Positions 16,094-23,593 of a stretch of DNA of 29,546 bases are shown here, piece after piece. The first letter of the stretch is position 1. Every line of letters starts with the position of its first letter. This stretch comes from Crocosphaera chwakensis CCY0110 (GTDB taxonomy: Bacteria; Cyanobacteriota; Cyanobacteriia; Cyanobacteriales; Microcystaceae). Location: NCBI RefSeq assembly GCF_000169335.1, contig NZ_AAXW01000053.1, forward strand, positions 1 to 29,546. The letters are read 5' to 3'. The notes under the pieces were generated by a model. That model saw nothing but the letters and a program-made list of their open reading frames with translations, did no database searches and was not told where the DNA came from. The position numbers and the translations under genes were made by a program.

Positions 16094-17383
16094 GTGAAGA
16101 AAGTTCTAGCAATCATACTCGGCGGAGGCGCAGGTACGCGCTTATATCCCCTAACCAAGTTACGGGCCAAACCCGCCGTTCCCCTTGCAGGGAAATACCG
16201 TTTAATTGATATTCCCGTTAGTAATTGTATTAACGCAGAAATACTCAAAATCTACGTTTTAACTCAATTTAACTCTGCTTCTTTGAATCGACATCTGACA
16301 CGCACCTATAATTTTACAGGCTTTCATGATGGCTTTGTAGAAGTTCTGGCAGCGCAACAGACAACGGAAAACCCCAGTTGGTTCCAAGGAACAGCCGATG
16401 CTGTGCGTCAGTATGGTTGGTTATTTGATGAATGGGATGTAGATGAATATTTAATCTTGTCTGGCGATCATCTCTATCGTATGGACTATAGCGATTTTGT
16501 AAAGCGACATCGGGAAACCGGTGCTGATATTACGCTGTCAGTAGTTCCGATTGATGAAAAACGAGCATCTAGTTTTGGGTTAATGAAAATTAATGACAAT
16601 GGCCGCATTGTCGATTTTGCTGAGAAACCCAAAGGCGAAGAATTGAAGCAAATGCAGGTTGATACCTCCATTTTAGGCTTGAACCCAGAACAAGCCAAAG
16701 AAAGTCCTTATATTGCGTCTATGGGGATTTACGTCTTTAATAAAAAGGCGTTAAATGATCTGCTTAAAAATAATCCTGAACAAACAGATTTTGGTAAAGA
16801 GATTATCCCCGGTGCAGCTAAAGACTACAATCTTCAAGCTTATTTATTTAAAGGGTACTGGGAAGATATCGGGACAATTGAAGCTTTCTATGAGGCAAAC
16901 TTAGCTCTTAACCGCCAGCCAAGACCCCGTTTTAGCTTCTATAACGAAAAAGCTCCCATTTACACCCGTGCGCGCAATTTACCCCCTACCAAAGTCCTTA
17001 ATAGTAATATTACCGAATCCATGATTAGTGAAGGGTGTATGATCAAAGATTGTCGCATCCATAACTCGGTTTTAGGAATTCGTAGTCGCATTGAAACCGA
17101 TTGCGTGGTTGAAGATTCTCTGCTCATGGGAGCCGATTATTATGAATCTTTGGATGATCGTCAATCTTTGCTTGATCAAGGTAAAATTCCTATAGGCATT
17201 GGCAAAGGTAGCACCATCCGACGAGCTATTATTGATAAAAATGCTCGTATCGGTCGTAATGTTACTATTGTCAACAAAGAAAATATTGAAGAATCTAATC
17301 GTGAAGATGAAGGGTTCTATATTCGCAATGGTATTGTTGTGGCGATTAAAAATGCTATCATCCCAGACGGAACAGTGATCTAA
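16094..17383 (+). CDS. glgC: Glucose-1-phosphate adenylyltransferase (ADP-glucose pyrophosphorylase)
   Basis: GlgC makes ADP-glucose from ATP and glucose-1-phosphate, the controlling step of glycogen synthesis. The 429-residue length is standard. Visible signatures: LGGGAGTRLYPLT (9-21) and KPAVPLAGKYRLIDIPVSNC (26-45) in the nucleotidyltransferase domain, FAEKPKG for glucose-1-phosphate binding, and a C-terminal left-handed beta-helix from about residue 300. Cyanobacterial enzymes are activated by 3-phosphoglycerate and inhibited by phosphate. The start is GTG 16094, supported by GAGG at 16083-16086; no nearer ATG exists in frame. It is monocistronic, with a strong terminator downstream. Confidence 0.97.
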   Translation: MKKVLAIILGGGAGTRLYPLTKLRAKPAVPLAGKYRLIDIPVSNCINAEILKIYVLTQFNSASLNRHLTRTYNFTGFHDGFVEVLAAQQTTENPSWFQGTADAVRQYGWLFDEWDVDEYLILSGDHLYRMDYSDFVKRHRETGADITLSVVPIDEKRASSFGLMKINDNGRIVDFAEKPKGEELKQMQVDTSILGLNPEQAKESPYIASMGIYVFNKKALNDLLKNNPEQTDFGKEIIPGAAKDYNLQAYLFKGYWEDIGTIEAFYEANLALNRQPRPRFSFYNEKAPIYTRARNLPPTKVLNSNITESMISEGCMIKDCRIHNSVLGIRSRIETDCVVEDSLLMGADYYESLDDRQSLLDQGKIPIGIGKGSTIRRAIIDKNARIGRNVTIVNKENIEESNREDEGFYIRNGIVVAIKNAIIPDGTVI

Positions 17384-17391
17384 AATATCTT

Positions 17392-17415
17392 AAAGAGGCG
17401 AATATTCGCCTCTTT
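17392..17415 (+). terminator. Rho-independent-type terminator of glgC
   Basis: A perfect 24-nt palindrome begins AAAGAGGCGAAT and ends ATTCGCCTCTTT, eight bases after the glgC stop codon. The GC-rich middle of each arm and the terminal A/T runs make it a good intrinsic terminator, though the T tract is only three long. Being symmetrical, it could act on either strand. Confidence 0.8.
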
Positions 17416-17633
17416 ATGTCAAGGTAAAAGTTAGTGTGATTCAAGCTGATTCAATTGTCGTTGTAATTCTATATACTCAAGTATTATTTTAGTGTGAAGT
17501 TAATAATCATCATTTATTTGCCTTGCTGAAAACAAAAAAAGTATTTATTAAACTAAAAATAATAAGAAACTGTCAAGTTTGCTATCTTGTGTAATGGAAA
17601 AACTGACTAAAATATTGTCATAGAGTAAAGCAT

Positions 17634-17653
17634 AATGCCTAAATTTCGGCATT
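17634..17653. promoter_or_regulatory. Near-perfect 20-bp palindrome upstream of the unknown gene at 17683
   Basis: AATGCCTAAATTTCGGCATT is its own reverse complement except at one symmetric pair. It ends 29 bp before the start codon, so it is either a protein operator or a 5' leader hairpin close to the ribosome-binding site. No promoter pair could be placed confidently around it. Confidence 0.45.
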
Positions 17654-17682
17654 CTTGACCAATAACGAGGAGGATACTAAAC

Positions 17683-18123
17683 ATGAACGCATCAGAAAAA
17701 GCCCAAGGTTTGGAGATATCAACAAAAATTGCATCGATCGTTCATTTATTTAAAACTCATTTTCCTGATGCTAAAGCTGATCTCAGACCCTGGAATAATG
17801 ATCCTGATACTCTTGAAGGGGTTGATCCTAACTCCATTGATATTGGCTTTCATTTACCTGGGTGGAGTCCTCGCTATCAAGGTCGTAGTATGTTAGTGCA
17901 AATTAGGTTTCACAAAGATCCTGTGGATAAAACACAACGGTTGATCGGGTTAGAAATCACTGCTTTTAATCATCAGGGACAAGCATGGCGTTTGTCAACA
18001 GTGGAAAATTGGCAATTAGAGGGTAATTATCAACCGGCTAAGGATATCGCAGAAAAATTTAAGTGTTTTTCTCGTCAAGTTTTTGAACTCTTCGATCATA
18101 GTAATCGTCGCTTTTCTTTATAG
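17683..18123 (+). CDS. Conserved-looking soluble protein of unknown function
   Basis: The 146-residue product has no signal peptide or membrane helix. It looks like a compact alpha/beta protein: an N-terminal helix (KIASIVHLFKTHFPDAKADL), a Trp/Pro-rich middle (FHLPGWSPRYQGRSMLVQIR) with strands, and a C-terminal helix (AKDIAEKFKCFSRQVFELFD). A very strong ribosome-binding site (GAGGAGG at 17667-17673) and the palindrome just upstream suggest high or regulated expression. I do not recognise a characterised family. It is flanked by glgC upstream and a convergent MnmC-like gene downstream, with no sign of an operon. Confidence 0.7.
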   Translation: MNASEKAQGLEISTKIASIVHLFKTHFPDAKADLRPWNNDPDTLEGVDPNSIDIGFHLPGWSPRYQGRSMLVQIRFHKDPVDKTQRLIGLEITAFNHQGQAWRLSTVENWQLEGNYQPAKDIAEKFKCFSRQVFELFDHSNRRFSL

Positions 18124-18227
18124 TTAAAATAACGTGAGTTCGGGGTTCGGAGGAGGCTACACTTATAGTGGCAGAATTGCATGATTTTTCACCTTATCCC
18201 AAACTCAGGTTAAAATATGGATAATTA

Positions 18228-19094
18228 TCAATTAGACCATCTTTTTTTCCAATGACTACTAGGTTCTAAGGAACTAATATCTTGTTCTTTTTGTCTTCTT
18301 TCTTTAATCTTTTGGGCAGTATCTTTTAGGGTTGGATCTCGATAAGGAATGGCGGCACGGGTTTGTAGATGTTCTTTTTCTTGTTGGGATAAAGAGGGTA
18401 AATTGTTACCATTCCAGTTAGCAATTGTACCAGGCGATCGCCTTCCAACACTTCGGGTTGCGCCTATTTTTAGTCCTGCTAATTTTAGCGCAGTTCTCAC
18501 AGAAGCAGCACAAGAATAAGTGGCTAAATTTCCCTCTTTTTCTAAGCATTGAGACACCAATTTTATAAATTCTATTGTCCATAGTTGGGGACATTTTGGA
18601 GGGGAAAAGGGATCTAAAAAAATAGCGTCAGCTTGAAAGTTTTGATTAATTACTGTTTGGATAGTTTTTCTTGCATCTCCTAATAATAATTGACCTTTAA
18701 AGGTTTTCGTTTCAATTTGATGATTATTGGCTAAGATTTTTAATGTATCAATAACAGATGGAGAAAAATCATTTAATAAGTTTGCATTTATGGCTTGTAA
18801 CGGGACATTAATATCATTTTCTAAGGCAAATAATTCTATTTTTATATTCGGATTAATTGACCACATTGTTTCTAAGCAAGTTGCTGTATTATATCCTAAT
18901 CCGTAACAAATATCAAGAATTTTTATCGTATTTTTAATCGTTATTTTTTCTTTGATTTGACACGGTTCAATAAACTTATATTGTGCTTCTTGTTTTGCGC
19001 CTGAATGGGAATGCAATAATTCATCAAATTCATCAGAAAAGAAGGTATAAGAACCATCATCAGTTATTTTTGGTGTAAATTTATTGTCTACCAT
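18228..19094 (-). CDS. MnmC-like (DUF752) SAM-dependent methyltransferase
   Basis: The 288-residue protein matches the methyltransferase half of the tRNA-modifying enzyme MnmC: the N-terminal DGSYTFFSDEFDELLHSHSG, motif I ILDICYGLGYNTATCLE, LLGDARKTI, and the hallmark FLDPFSPPKCPQLW, then GRRSPGTIANW. In bacteria this domain methylates the aminomethyl group at the 5-position of the wobble uridine of some tRNAs. The second, FAD-dependent domain of E. coli MnmC is absent, as in many organisms with a stand-alone methyltransferase. It probably acts on tRNA, but the stand-alone type leaves some doubt. Confidence 0.8.
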   Translation of the reverse strand: MVDNKFTPKITDDGSYTFFSDEFDELLHSHSGAKQEAQYKFIEPCQIKEKITIKNTIKILDICYGLGYNTATCLETMWSINPNIKIELFALENDINVPLQAINANLLNDFSPSVIDTLKILANNHQIETKTFKGQLLLGDARKTIQTVINQNFQADAIFLDPFSPPKCPQLWTIEFIKLVSQCLEKEGNLATYSCAASVRTALKLAGLKIGATRSVGRRSPGTIANWNGNNLPSLSQQEKEHLQTRAAIPYRDPTLKDTAQKIKERRQKEQDISSLEPSSHWKKRWSN

Positions 19095-19117
19095 TTATAG
19101 TTATTTTTTTAGATTTT

Positions 19118-19699
19118 TTAAGATACTTCTGTTAAATTAACTGTGTATATCATATACAAAATAAAAGCAGAAAAACTTATAATAATTTGTAGTGGTCTAA
19201 AAAATTGGTTATTTAAAATAGTTTTAAAGCGTTCGACTCTTTCTAAAGAAGAAAGCAAACCAACAATTCCCAACAATATAAAAGACCAATCGTTTATTAT
19301 GTCAAACTTGGGATCACTAATAATATAAGTTATATTCCAGTAACCACTTATAGTAAGAATTATCAATAAAATAATCATTGTACTAATGCTAATAATCATC
19401 ATAATTATTGCCCATAAATTTTCTGAATACCATTGTTTAGAAAATAGTTTATTTTTGGGTTTATCACTTGTTTCATTTAATAAATTTGGGTTTGTCATCT
19501 CACGCCAATCTAAAACTATGTTAATGATAAACACTATAAATGGAATTAACCAGGATATAATTTTTGATATAGCCTCATGATTCATATAACTTTGAACTAT
19601 ATAAAAACCGCAAAATATAGAAAAGCTTATTAAAAGCAATAACCAAAATAGTTTACTTAATAACTTAGGATTAGATAACAGTTTTTTTAGATTAAACAT
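19118..19699 (-). CDS. Four-helix membrane protein, downstream copy of a tandem pair
   Basis: The 193-residue protein has hydrophobic helices at about 15-34, 47-64, 93-117 and 170-187, plus a weaker one near 136-149. It is a clear paralogue of the protein at 19776: identical start MFNLKKLLSNP, shared KPKNKLFSK.WY before helix three, and YI.SDPKF.II.DWSFILLG in the last third. The same length and same order show duplication in tandem. No known family is recognised. It is 24 bp upstream of the MnmC-like start on the same strand, so readthrough is possible. Confidence 0.7.
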   Translation of the reverse strand: MFNLKKLLSNPKLLSKLFWLLLLISFSIFCGFYIVQSYMNHEAISKIISWLIPFIVFIINIVLDWREMTNPNLLNETSDKPKNKLFSKQWYSENLWAIIMMIISISTMIILLIILTISGYWNITYIISDPKFDIINDWSFILLGIVGLLSSLERVERFKTILNNQFFRPLQIIISFSAFILYMIYTVNLTEVS

Positions 19700-19775
19700 A
19701 ATGTACTAAAAAGATAGAGTATAAATAGATAAAATGATTTATTTTAAATAAAACAATTAATTATCCAGTATTTTT

Positions 19776-20354
19776 CTAAGGTGATTCTATTAAATTACTC
19801 GTATATATTAGATATAGCATAAAAATTGAAAAAGCTAATACTGCTTGTAATAAACTTAAAAGTTTACTATCTATAATTTGGTGAAACTTGGGAATTTTCT
19901 TTAGAGAATCAGATATTGCAAAAACTCCCAACAAAATAAAAGACCAATCTTTTATTATATTAAACTTTGGATCACTAACTATATAATTTGTATTCCAACC
20001 GTCATAAATAGTAAGAATTATCAATGAATTAATCATTACACTCATTCCCATTATCATAATAATTATTAATGGTAAATTATCTAAATACCATTTTTTAGAA
20101 AATAATTTATTTTTCGGTTTCTTATCTATTTCTTGGGATAAATTTGGTTTTGTTAGATCGTGCCATTTTAAAGCTGTCTCAAATATAAATACTGTAAGCC
20201 ATACTAATGAGTTTATAATTTTTAATATAGCTTCATGATTGATACGGTTTTTAACTAAATCATACCCCAGAAATATAGAGAAGTATAAGCAAAATAATAA
20301 ACCAATAACGTAACTGAAATTAGGATTAGATAAAAGTTTTTTTAGATTAAACAT
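19776..20354 (-). CDS. Four-helix membrane protein, upstream copy of a tandem pair
   Basis: The 192-residue paralogue of 19118 has the same helix layout and shares blocks (NHEAI.KII near the second helix, KPKNKLFSK.WY, SDPKF.II.DWSFILLG). Divergence is greatest in the membrane helices, least in the loops, suggesting that the loops carry the function. The 76-bp gap between the copies ends in similar leader sequence before each ATG (a run around GTACATTATGTTTAA or its variant), so the duplicated unit includes the start region. Function is unknown. Confidence 0.7.
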   Translation of the reverse strand: MFNLKKLLSNPNFSYVIGLLFCLYFSIFLGYDLVKNRINHEAILKIINSLVWLTVFIFETALKWHDLTKPNLSQEIDKKPKNKLFSKKWYLDNLPLIIIMIMGMSVMINSLIILTIYDGWNTNYIVSDPKFNIIKDWSFILLGVFAISDSLKKIPKFHQIIDSKLLSLLQAVLAFSIFMLYLIYTSNLIESP

Positions 20355-20694
20355 AATATATTAAAAAGACTAGCAATACTTAATAATAAGCCATATTTTT
20401 TGCATTCAAGTTAGTATTACCGGGGGAAATTGTTTGCGAAGCTAAATTTGTGGTGGAAATGACGGCTGAATGATGGTTCAAACGTCTCTGTTTACAGTGT
20501 TGATGTCTCATTATTGTTATTTTTACCTTAAATTCTGTTGGATCTTGTTGCGTTGCACAGCGATCGCCTATCTTGAAACTGAAGCGATCTGTTGCACTCT
20601 AGCTTCATGGTTAGGGAAAATTTTATAGCTCCCTTTATTTACAGTATGATTATTTAGTTAATTTGTCAAAAAACAAAATAGTGAAAAATACCTA
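20355..20694. other. Intergenic region upstream of psbA, no complete gene
   Basis: No complete gene is seen. A short plus-strand frame near 20390-20460 (reading LPGEIVCEAKFVVEMTAE) looks protein-like, but it has no clear start and stops quickly; it may be a relic. A HIP1-like octamer (GCGATCGC near 20570) is present. The right end is very AT-rich and leads into the psbA promoter. Confidence 0.4.
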
Positions 20695-20723
20695 TTGATA
20701 ATATATAACTATTTAGCTATATT
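20695..20723 (+). promoter_or_regulatory. Predicted sigma-70-type promoter of the D1' psbA gene
   Basis: TTGATA (20695-20700) and TATATT (20718-20723) are separated by exactly 17 bp, a close match to the housekeeping consensus. Transcription would begin near 20730, giving a leader of about 60 nt with the ribosome-binding site AAGAGGA at 20776-20782. A near-consensus promoter on a gene expected to be silent in air suggests control by a repressor. Confidence 0.6.
20704..20721. promoter_or_regulatory. Imperfect palindrome within the psbA promoter (possible operator)
   Basis: TATAACTATTTAGCTATA is an inverted repeat in which 14 of 18 positions are symmetric (arms TATA.CTA and TAG.TATA). It fills the spacer between -35 and -10 and reaches into the -10 box, where a bound repressor would block transcription. 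AT-rich DNA gives chance palindromes, so this is only a candidate. Confidence 0.4.
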
Positions 20724-20790
20724 TTTAATTAAGCAATATATGATAAAAGGGATTCCTTTTAATACAATTGTCTCGAAGAGGATTTAAACC

Positions 20791-21867
20791 ATGACTATTT
20801 CTTCAGTTGAGCGATCTACAGAGAGTAATCTGTGGTCAAAGTTTTGTAACTGGATTACTAGCACCGAAAATCGCTTATATATCGGCTGGTTTGGGGTTTT
20901 ATTAATTCCTACTGGGTTAGTGGCTGCTATTGTCTTTCTTTTGGCTTTTATTGCTGCGCCTCCTGTGGATCTAGATGGCATTCGCGAACCCGTTTCTGGT
21001 TCCTTGCTGTATGGCAATAACATCATCAGTGCTACCGTTGTTCCCACCTCAGCGGCCGTTGGCTTACATCTTTACCCTTTATGGGAAGCGGCCAGCTTAG
21101 ACGAATGGCTGTATAATGGCGGTCCGTATCAAATGATTGTGCTGCACTTTTTAATAGGAATTTTCGCTTATATGGGGCGAGAATGGGAGTTAAGCTACCG
21201 TTTAGGGATGCGTCCCTGGATTCCTGTCGCTTTTTCTGCCCCTGTCGCTGCTGCGACGGCTGTTCTCTTAATTTATCCCATTGGACAAGGAAGCTTTTCC
21301 GATGGCTTAATGTTGGGCATTTCAGGGACATTCAATTTCATGATTGTCTTCCAAGCAGAGCATAACATTTTAATGCACCCATTCCACGAGTTAGGAGTAG
21401 CTGGTGTGTTTGGGGGTGCGTTGTTTGCTTCGATGCACGGATCGTTAGTGACTTCGAGTTTAATTCGAGAAACCACCGAAGCGCAATCAGCTAATCAAGG
21501 TTATAAATTTGGACAAGAAGAAGAAACCTATAATCTAGTGGCTGCTCATGGCTATTTTGGACGATTAATCTTTCAATATGCCAGTTTTAACAATTCCCGT
21601 TCCTTACACTTCTTCTTAGCTGCTTGGCCAGTCATCGGTATTTGGTTTGCTGCGATCGGCATCAGTACCATGGCCTTTAACCTCAATGGCTTTAACTTTA
21701 ACGGATCAGTTCTCGATTCTCAAGGACGAGTCATCAATACTTGGGCCGATGTTATTAACCGTGCCAATATTGGCATAGAAGTGATGCACGAACGCAACGC
21801 CCATAACTTCCCTCTTGATCTAGCGTTAGGGGAATCTCAACCCATTCCTATGACAGTTAATAGCTAA
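20791..21867 (+). CDS. psbA: Photosystem II D1 protein, D1' (micro-oxic) form
   Basis: The 358-residue D1 protein is one residue longer at its N-terminus than usual, so canonical numbers are window residue minus one. It has Ala80, Leu158 and Ala286, the three changes reported for D1' genes induced under micro-oxic conditions, plus Pro144 and Met173 as in Thermosynechococcus PsbA2, and Glu130. All Mn-cluster ligands (Asp170, Glu189, His332, Glu333, Asp342, Ala344), Tyr161 and His190 are kept, so it should support water oxidation and is not the inactive sentinel D1 or the chlorophyll f synthase. The cleaved tail after Ala344 has 13 residues and starts with Leu rather than the usual small residue. 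Tyr235 is replaced by Gln. It leads a same-strand run with a Rieske, a rhodanese and a haem protein. Confidence 0.95.
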   Translation: MTISSVERSTESNLWSKFCNWITSTENRLYIGWFGVLLIPTGLVAAIVFLLAFIAAPPVDLDGIREPVSGSLLYGNNIISATVVPTSAAVGLHLYPLWEAASLDEWLYNGGPYQMIVLHFLIGIFAYMGREWELSYRLGMRPWIPVAFSAPVAAATAVLLIYPIGQGSFSDGLMLGISGTFNFMIVFQAEHNILMHPFHELGVAGVFGGALFASMHGSLVTSSLIRETTEAQSANQGYKFGQEEETYNLVAAHGYFGRLIFQYASFNNSRSLHFFLAAWPVIGIWFAAIGISTMAFNLNGFNFNGSVLDSQGRVINTWADVINRANIGIEVMHERNAHNFPLDLALGESQPIPMTVNS

Positions 21868-21882
21868 ATCTGCATAAAAATC

Positions 21883-21909
21883 GACCGATAGGAAACCTCT
21901 CTATCGGTC
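21883..21909 (+). other. Stem-loop between psbA and the Rieske gene
   Basis: GACCGATAG (21883-21891) pairs perfectly with CTATCGGTC (21901-21909) around a 9-nt loop, beginning 16 nt after the psbA stop. No T run follows, so it is more likely an mRNA 3'-end stabiliser, processing site or partial attenuator than a full terminator. It could set psbA transcript above that of downstream genes. Confidence 0.65.
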
Positions 21910-21941
21910 ACAGTCCTCACCATTAAACTTTAAAAAACATC

Positions 21942-22475
21942 ATGGAAAATAACATTTCTCTCGATCAAGCGTCTCTCTCACGGCGACAACTGTTAAACTT
22001 TTTAACCGGATCGACGGTTGCGGTGGTTGTCGGATCTGCTCTTTATCCTGCGGCCAAATTCTTTACCCCACCTAAAGAAATAGGAGAAGGGGGAGCGATC
22101 TTGGCTAAAGATAAACTGGGAAATCCCATTCCTGCGTCACAAATTCTAGCAAATCCTCCTGGAACTCGTGCATTAGTTGCTGGTTTAGCAGGAGAACCCA
22201 CTTATTTGATTGTGACAGATGCTAACACCTTAGATGGACGGGGTATTGTGGATAATTGCACCCATTTAGGTTGTACGTTTCCCTGGAATGAGATGGCTGA
22301 ACAATTTCAATGTCCTTGTCATGGTTCCCGTTACGATGCGGAGGGTTCTGTGGTTCGTGGTCCCGCTAACCGTCCTTTAAAACTGGTTCATGTGGCGGTG
22401 ATCGATGATGCCATTTGGCTTTCTCCTTGGACTGAAATCGATCCTCGCATGGGAGAACGCCCTTGGTGGGTTTAA
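21942..22475 (+). CDS. petC: Cytochrome b6f Rieske iron-sulfur protein, alternative (PetC2-like) isoform
   Basis: The Rieske protein passes electrons from plastoquinol to cytochrome f. The 177-residue protein has a twin-arginine-type anchor (SRRQLLNFLTG at 13-23, then one helix to about 38), a hinge, and a soluble domain with both cluster boxes: CTHLGC (106-111) and CPCHGS (124-129). Cys106, His108, Cys124 and His127 bind the 2Fe-2S cluster, Cys111 and Cys126 form the disulfide, and Ser129 and Tyr131, which raise the redox potential, are kept. petC in cyanobacteria is normally beside petA; here there is no petA and the neighbours are D1', a rhodanese and a haem protein, so this is probably a condition-specific paralogue. 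It lies 74 bp after psbA, past a stem-loop. Confidence 0.9.
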   Translation: MENNISLDQASLSRRQLLNFLTGSTVAVVVGSALYPAAKFFTPPKEIGEGGAILAKDKLGNPIPASQILANPPGTRALVAGLAGEPTYLIVTDANTLDGRGIVDNCTHLGCTFPWNEMAEQFQCPCHGSRYDAEGSVVRGPANRPLKLVHVAVIDDAIWLSPWTEIDPRMGERPWWV

Positions 22476-22487
22476 TCACAGTTGTAA

Positions 22488-22506
22488 TACAGTCTTCTAG
22501 ACTGTA
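22488..22506 (+). other. Stem-loop between the Rieske and rhodanese genes
   Basis: TACAGTCT (22488-22495) pairs perfectly with AGACTGTA (22499-22506) around a 3-nt loop, beginning 12 nt after the Rieske stop. No T tract follows. It is the second stem-loop placed directly after a gene in this run, suggesting processing or stability sites that set different transcript levels within one operon. Confidence 0.55.
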
Positions 22507-22569
22507 CACCCAGGATGGTCGTAGCTACAGTTTTCACAATTTGTAAACCCTATATAAGAGATGATCAAC

Positions 22570-22971
22570 ATGACTGCAACAACTTCTTTAAAACCATCGG
22601 TTACGAATATTTCTCCTCAAGAATTTCATCAATTATCAAATCGTCCTTTATTAATTGATGTTCGCTCAAATTTTGAATATGTTAGAGGTCATGCTCAAGG
22701 AGCGGTTAATATTAGTTTACCTCGTATTTTAATGGCAAAAAATGCTTACTTACGGCAGTTTATTTTCCCGAAATGGTTCCGAGATTTACCGAAAGATAAA
22801 CCCATTGCTGTTATTTGTTTGACCGCTCATCGGAGTCCCATCGCAGCTAACTTTTTACTTAAAATGGGTTTTACTAAGGTCTTGAATGTCACGGGGGGAA
22901 TGCGCCAATGGTGGCAATTAGACTATCTCAATGTCACAAGCAATCAACCAGAAGAAAGTAGGAGAAAATAG
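22570..22971 (+). CDS. Single-domain rhodanese (sulfurtransferase)
   Basis: Rhodaneses move sulfane sulfur through a persulfide on a loop cysteine. This protein has the fold markers LIDVRSNFEYVRGHAQGAVN near the start and the active loop CLTAHRS, whose Cys is residue 83 counted from ATG 22570. That start is chosen over the in-frame ATG at 22561 because AAGAG (22556-22560) is correctly spaced only for 22570. No signal peptide is present, so it is cytoplasmic. Position between the Rieske and haem genes and near an SQR-like gene points to handling of sulfur released by sulfide oxidation; its true acceptor is unknown. Confidence 0.85.
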   Translation: MTATTSLKPSVTNISPQEFHQLSNRPLLIDVRSNFEYVRGHAQGAVNISLPRILMAKNAYLRQFIFPKWFRDLPKDKPIAVICLTAHRSPIAANFLLKMGFTKVLNVTGGMRQWWQLDYLNVTSNQPEESRRK

Positions 22972-22972
22972 C

Positions 22973-23593
22973 ATGATCAATCATCCAATGATTTTCAAAG
23001 GTTTGGGGTTCATGTTGATTGCTATCCCTATTATGTTCTTATTATTAATAGGAAATCCCACCATAGCTAACGCCCAAACTGATCCCAATCAATTAACCAA
23101 AGCGGTTCAAGAAATTGAGGCACTTGATGGGATGAGAACACAGTTAGCTTCAACTTTAAAAAATCAGCCAGAAGCACCTGATTTAGATACCTTTAAACAA
23201 GTGTGTAAACCTGTTGGTATACGAGCAAAACAACTGAGTCAAGAAAATGGCTGGAAAGTAAGACAAATTGCTAACAAATATCGAAATCCTGTCCATTCGC
23301 CTAATAGCTTACAAGAAACAATGGCCTTAGCTAACTTTGAGCAAAACCCAGAGTTAATGGGTTTTTGGCAACGAGAAATGATGAAAGGAGAAAAGGGAAC
23401 CGCTTATTATCGACGCATTAATGTTGAAGGGAGTTGTTTAGCTTGTCACGGGGCAAAAAATTCTCGACCCAAATTTGTGCAAGAAAAATATCCTCAAGAT
23501 TTGGCTTATGATTTCAAAGAAGGAGATTTACGGGGAATGTATGGGGTGTTTATCCCAGATATTCAAGCAGCTTTAACTGAATTTACGCCTTAG
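22973..23593 (+). CDS. Secreted c-type haem protein, Tll0287/DUF3365-like
   Basis: From ATG 22973 (ribosome-binding site AGGAGA inside the rhodanese 3' end; a longer frame from 22931 lacks one) the protein has 206 residues: a signal peptide with core at about 7-26 and ANA/Q cleavage near 34, then a soluble domain ending in a CLACH haem site (155-159) and a C-terminal PAS-like end. Cys78, in FKQVCKPVG, matches the unusual axial Cys of Thermosynechococcus Tll0287, where haem is bound by Cys and His at a low potential. Tll0287 was found in cells expressing only the D1' gene psbA2; here the homologue sits in the D1' locus. It may be a low-potential carrier or redox/ligand sensor; the role is unknown. 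Confidence 0.85.
   Translation: MINHPMIFKGLGFMLIAIPIMFLLLIGNPTIANAQTDPNQLTKAVQEIEALDGMRTQLASTLKNQPEAPDLDTFKQVCKPVGIRAKQLSQENGWKVRQIANKYRNPVHSPNSLQETMALANFEQNPELMGFWQREMMKGEKGTAYYRRINVEGSCLACHGAKNSRPKFVQEKYPQDLAYDFKEGDLRGMYGVFIPDIQAALTEFTP

Noticed and set aside
21183..21476. Out-of-frame and antisense open frames inside psbA
   Set aside because: They are by-products of the biased codon use of psbA and lack start signals or motifs.
20791..21867. The divergent psbA as a sentinel/rogue D1 or a chlorophyll f synthase
   Set aside because: Those forms lack several Mn-cluster ligands; here Asp170, Glu189, His332, Glu333, Asp342 and Ala344 are all present.
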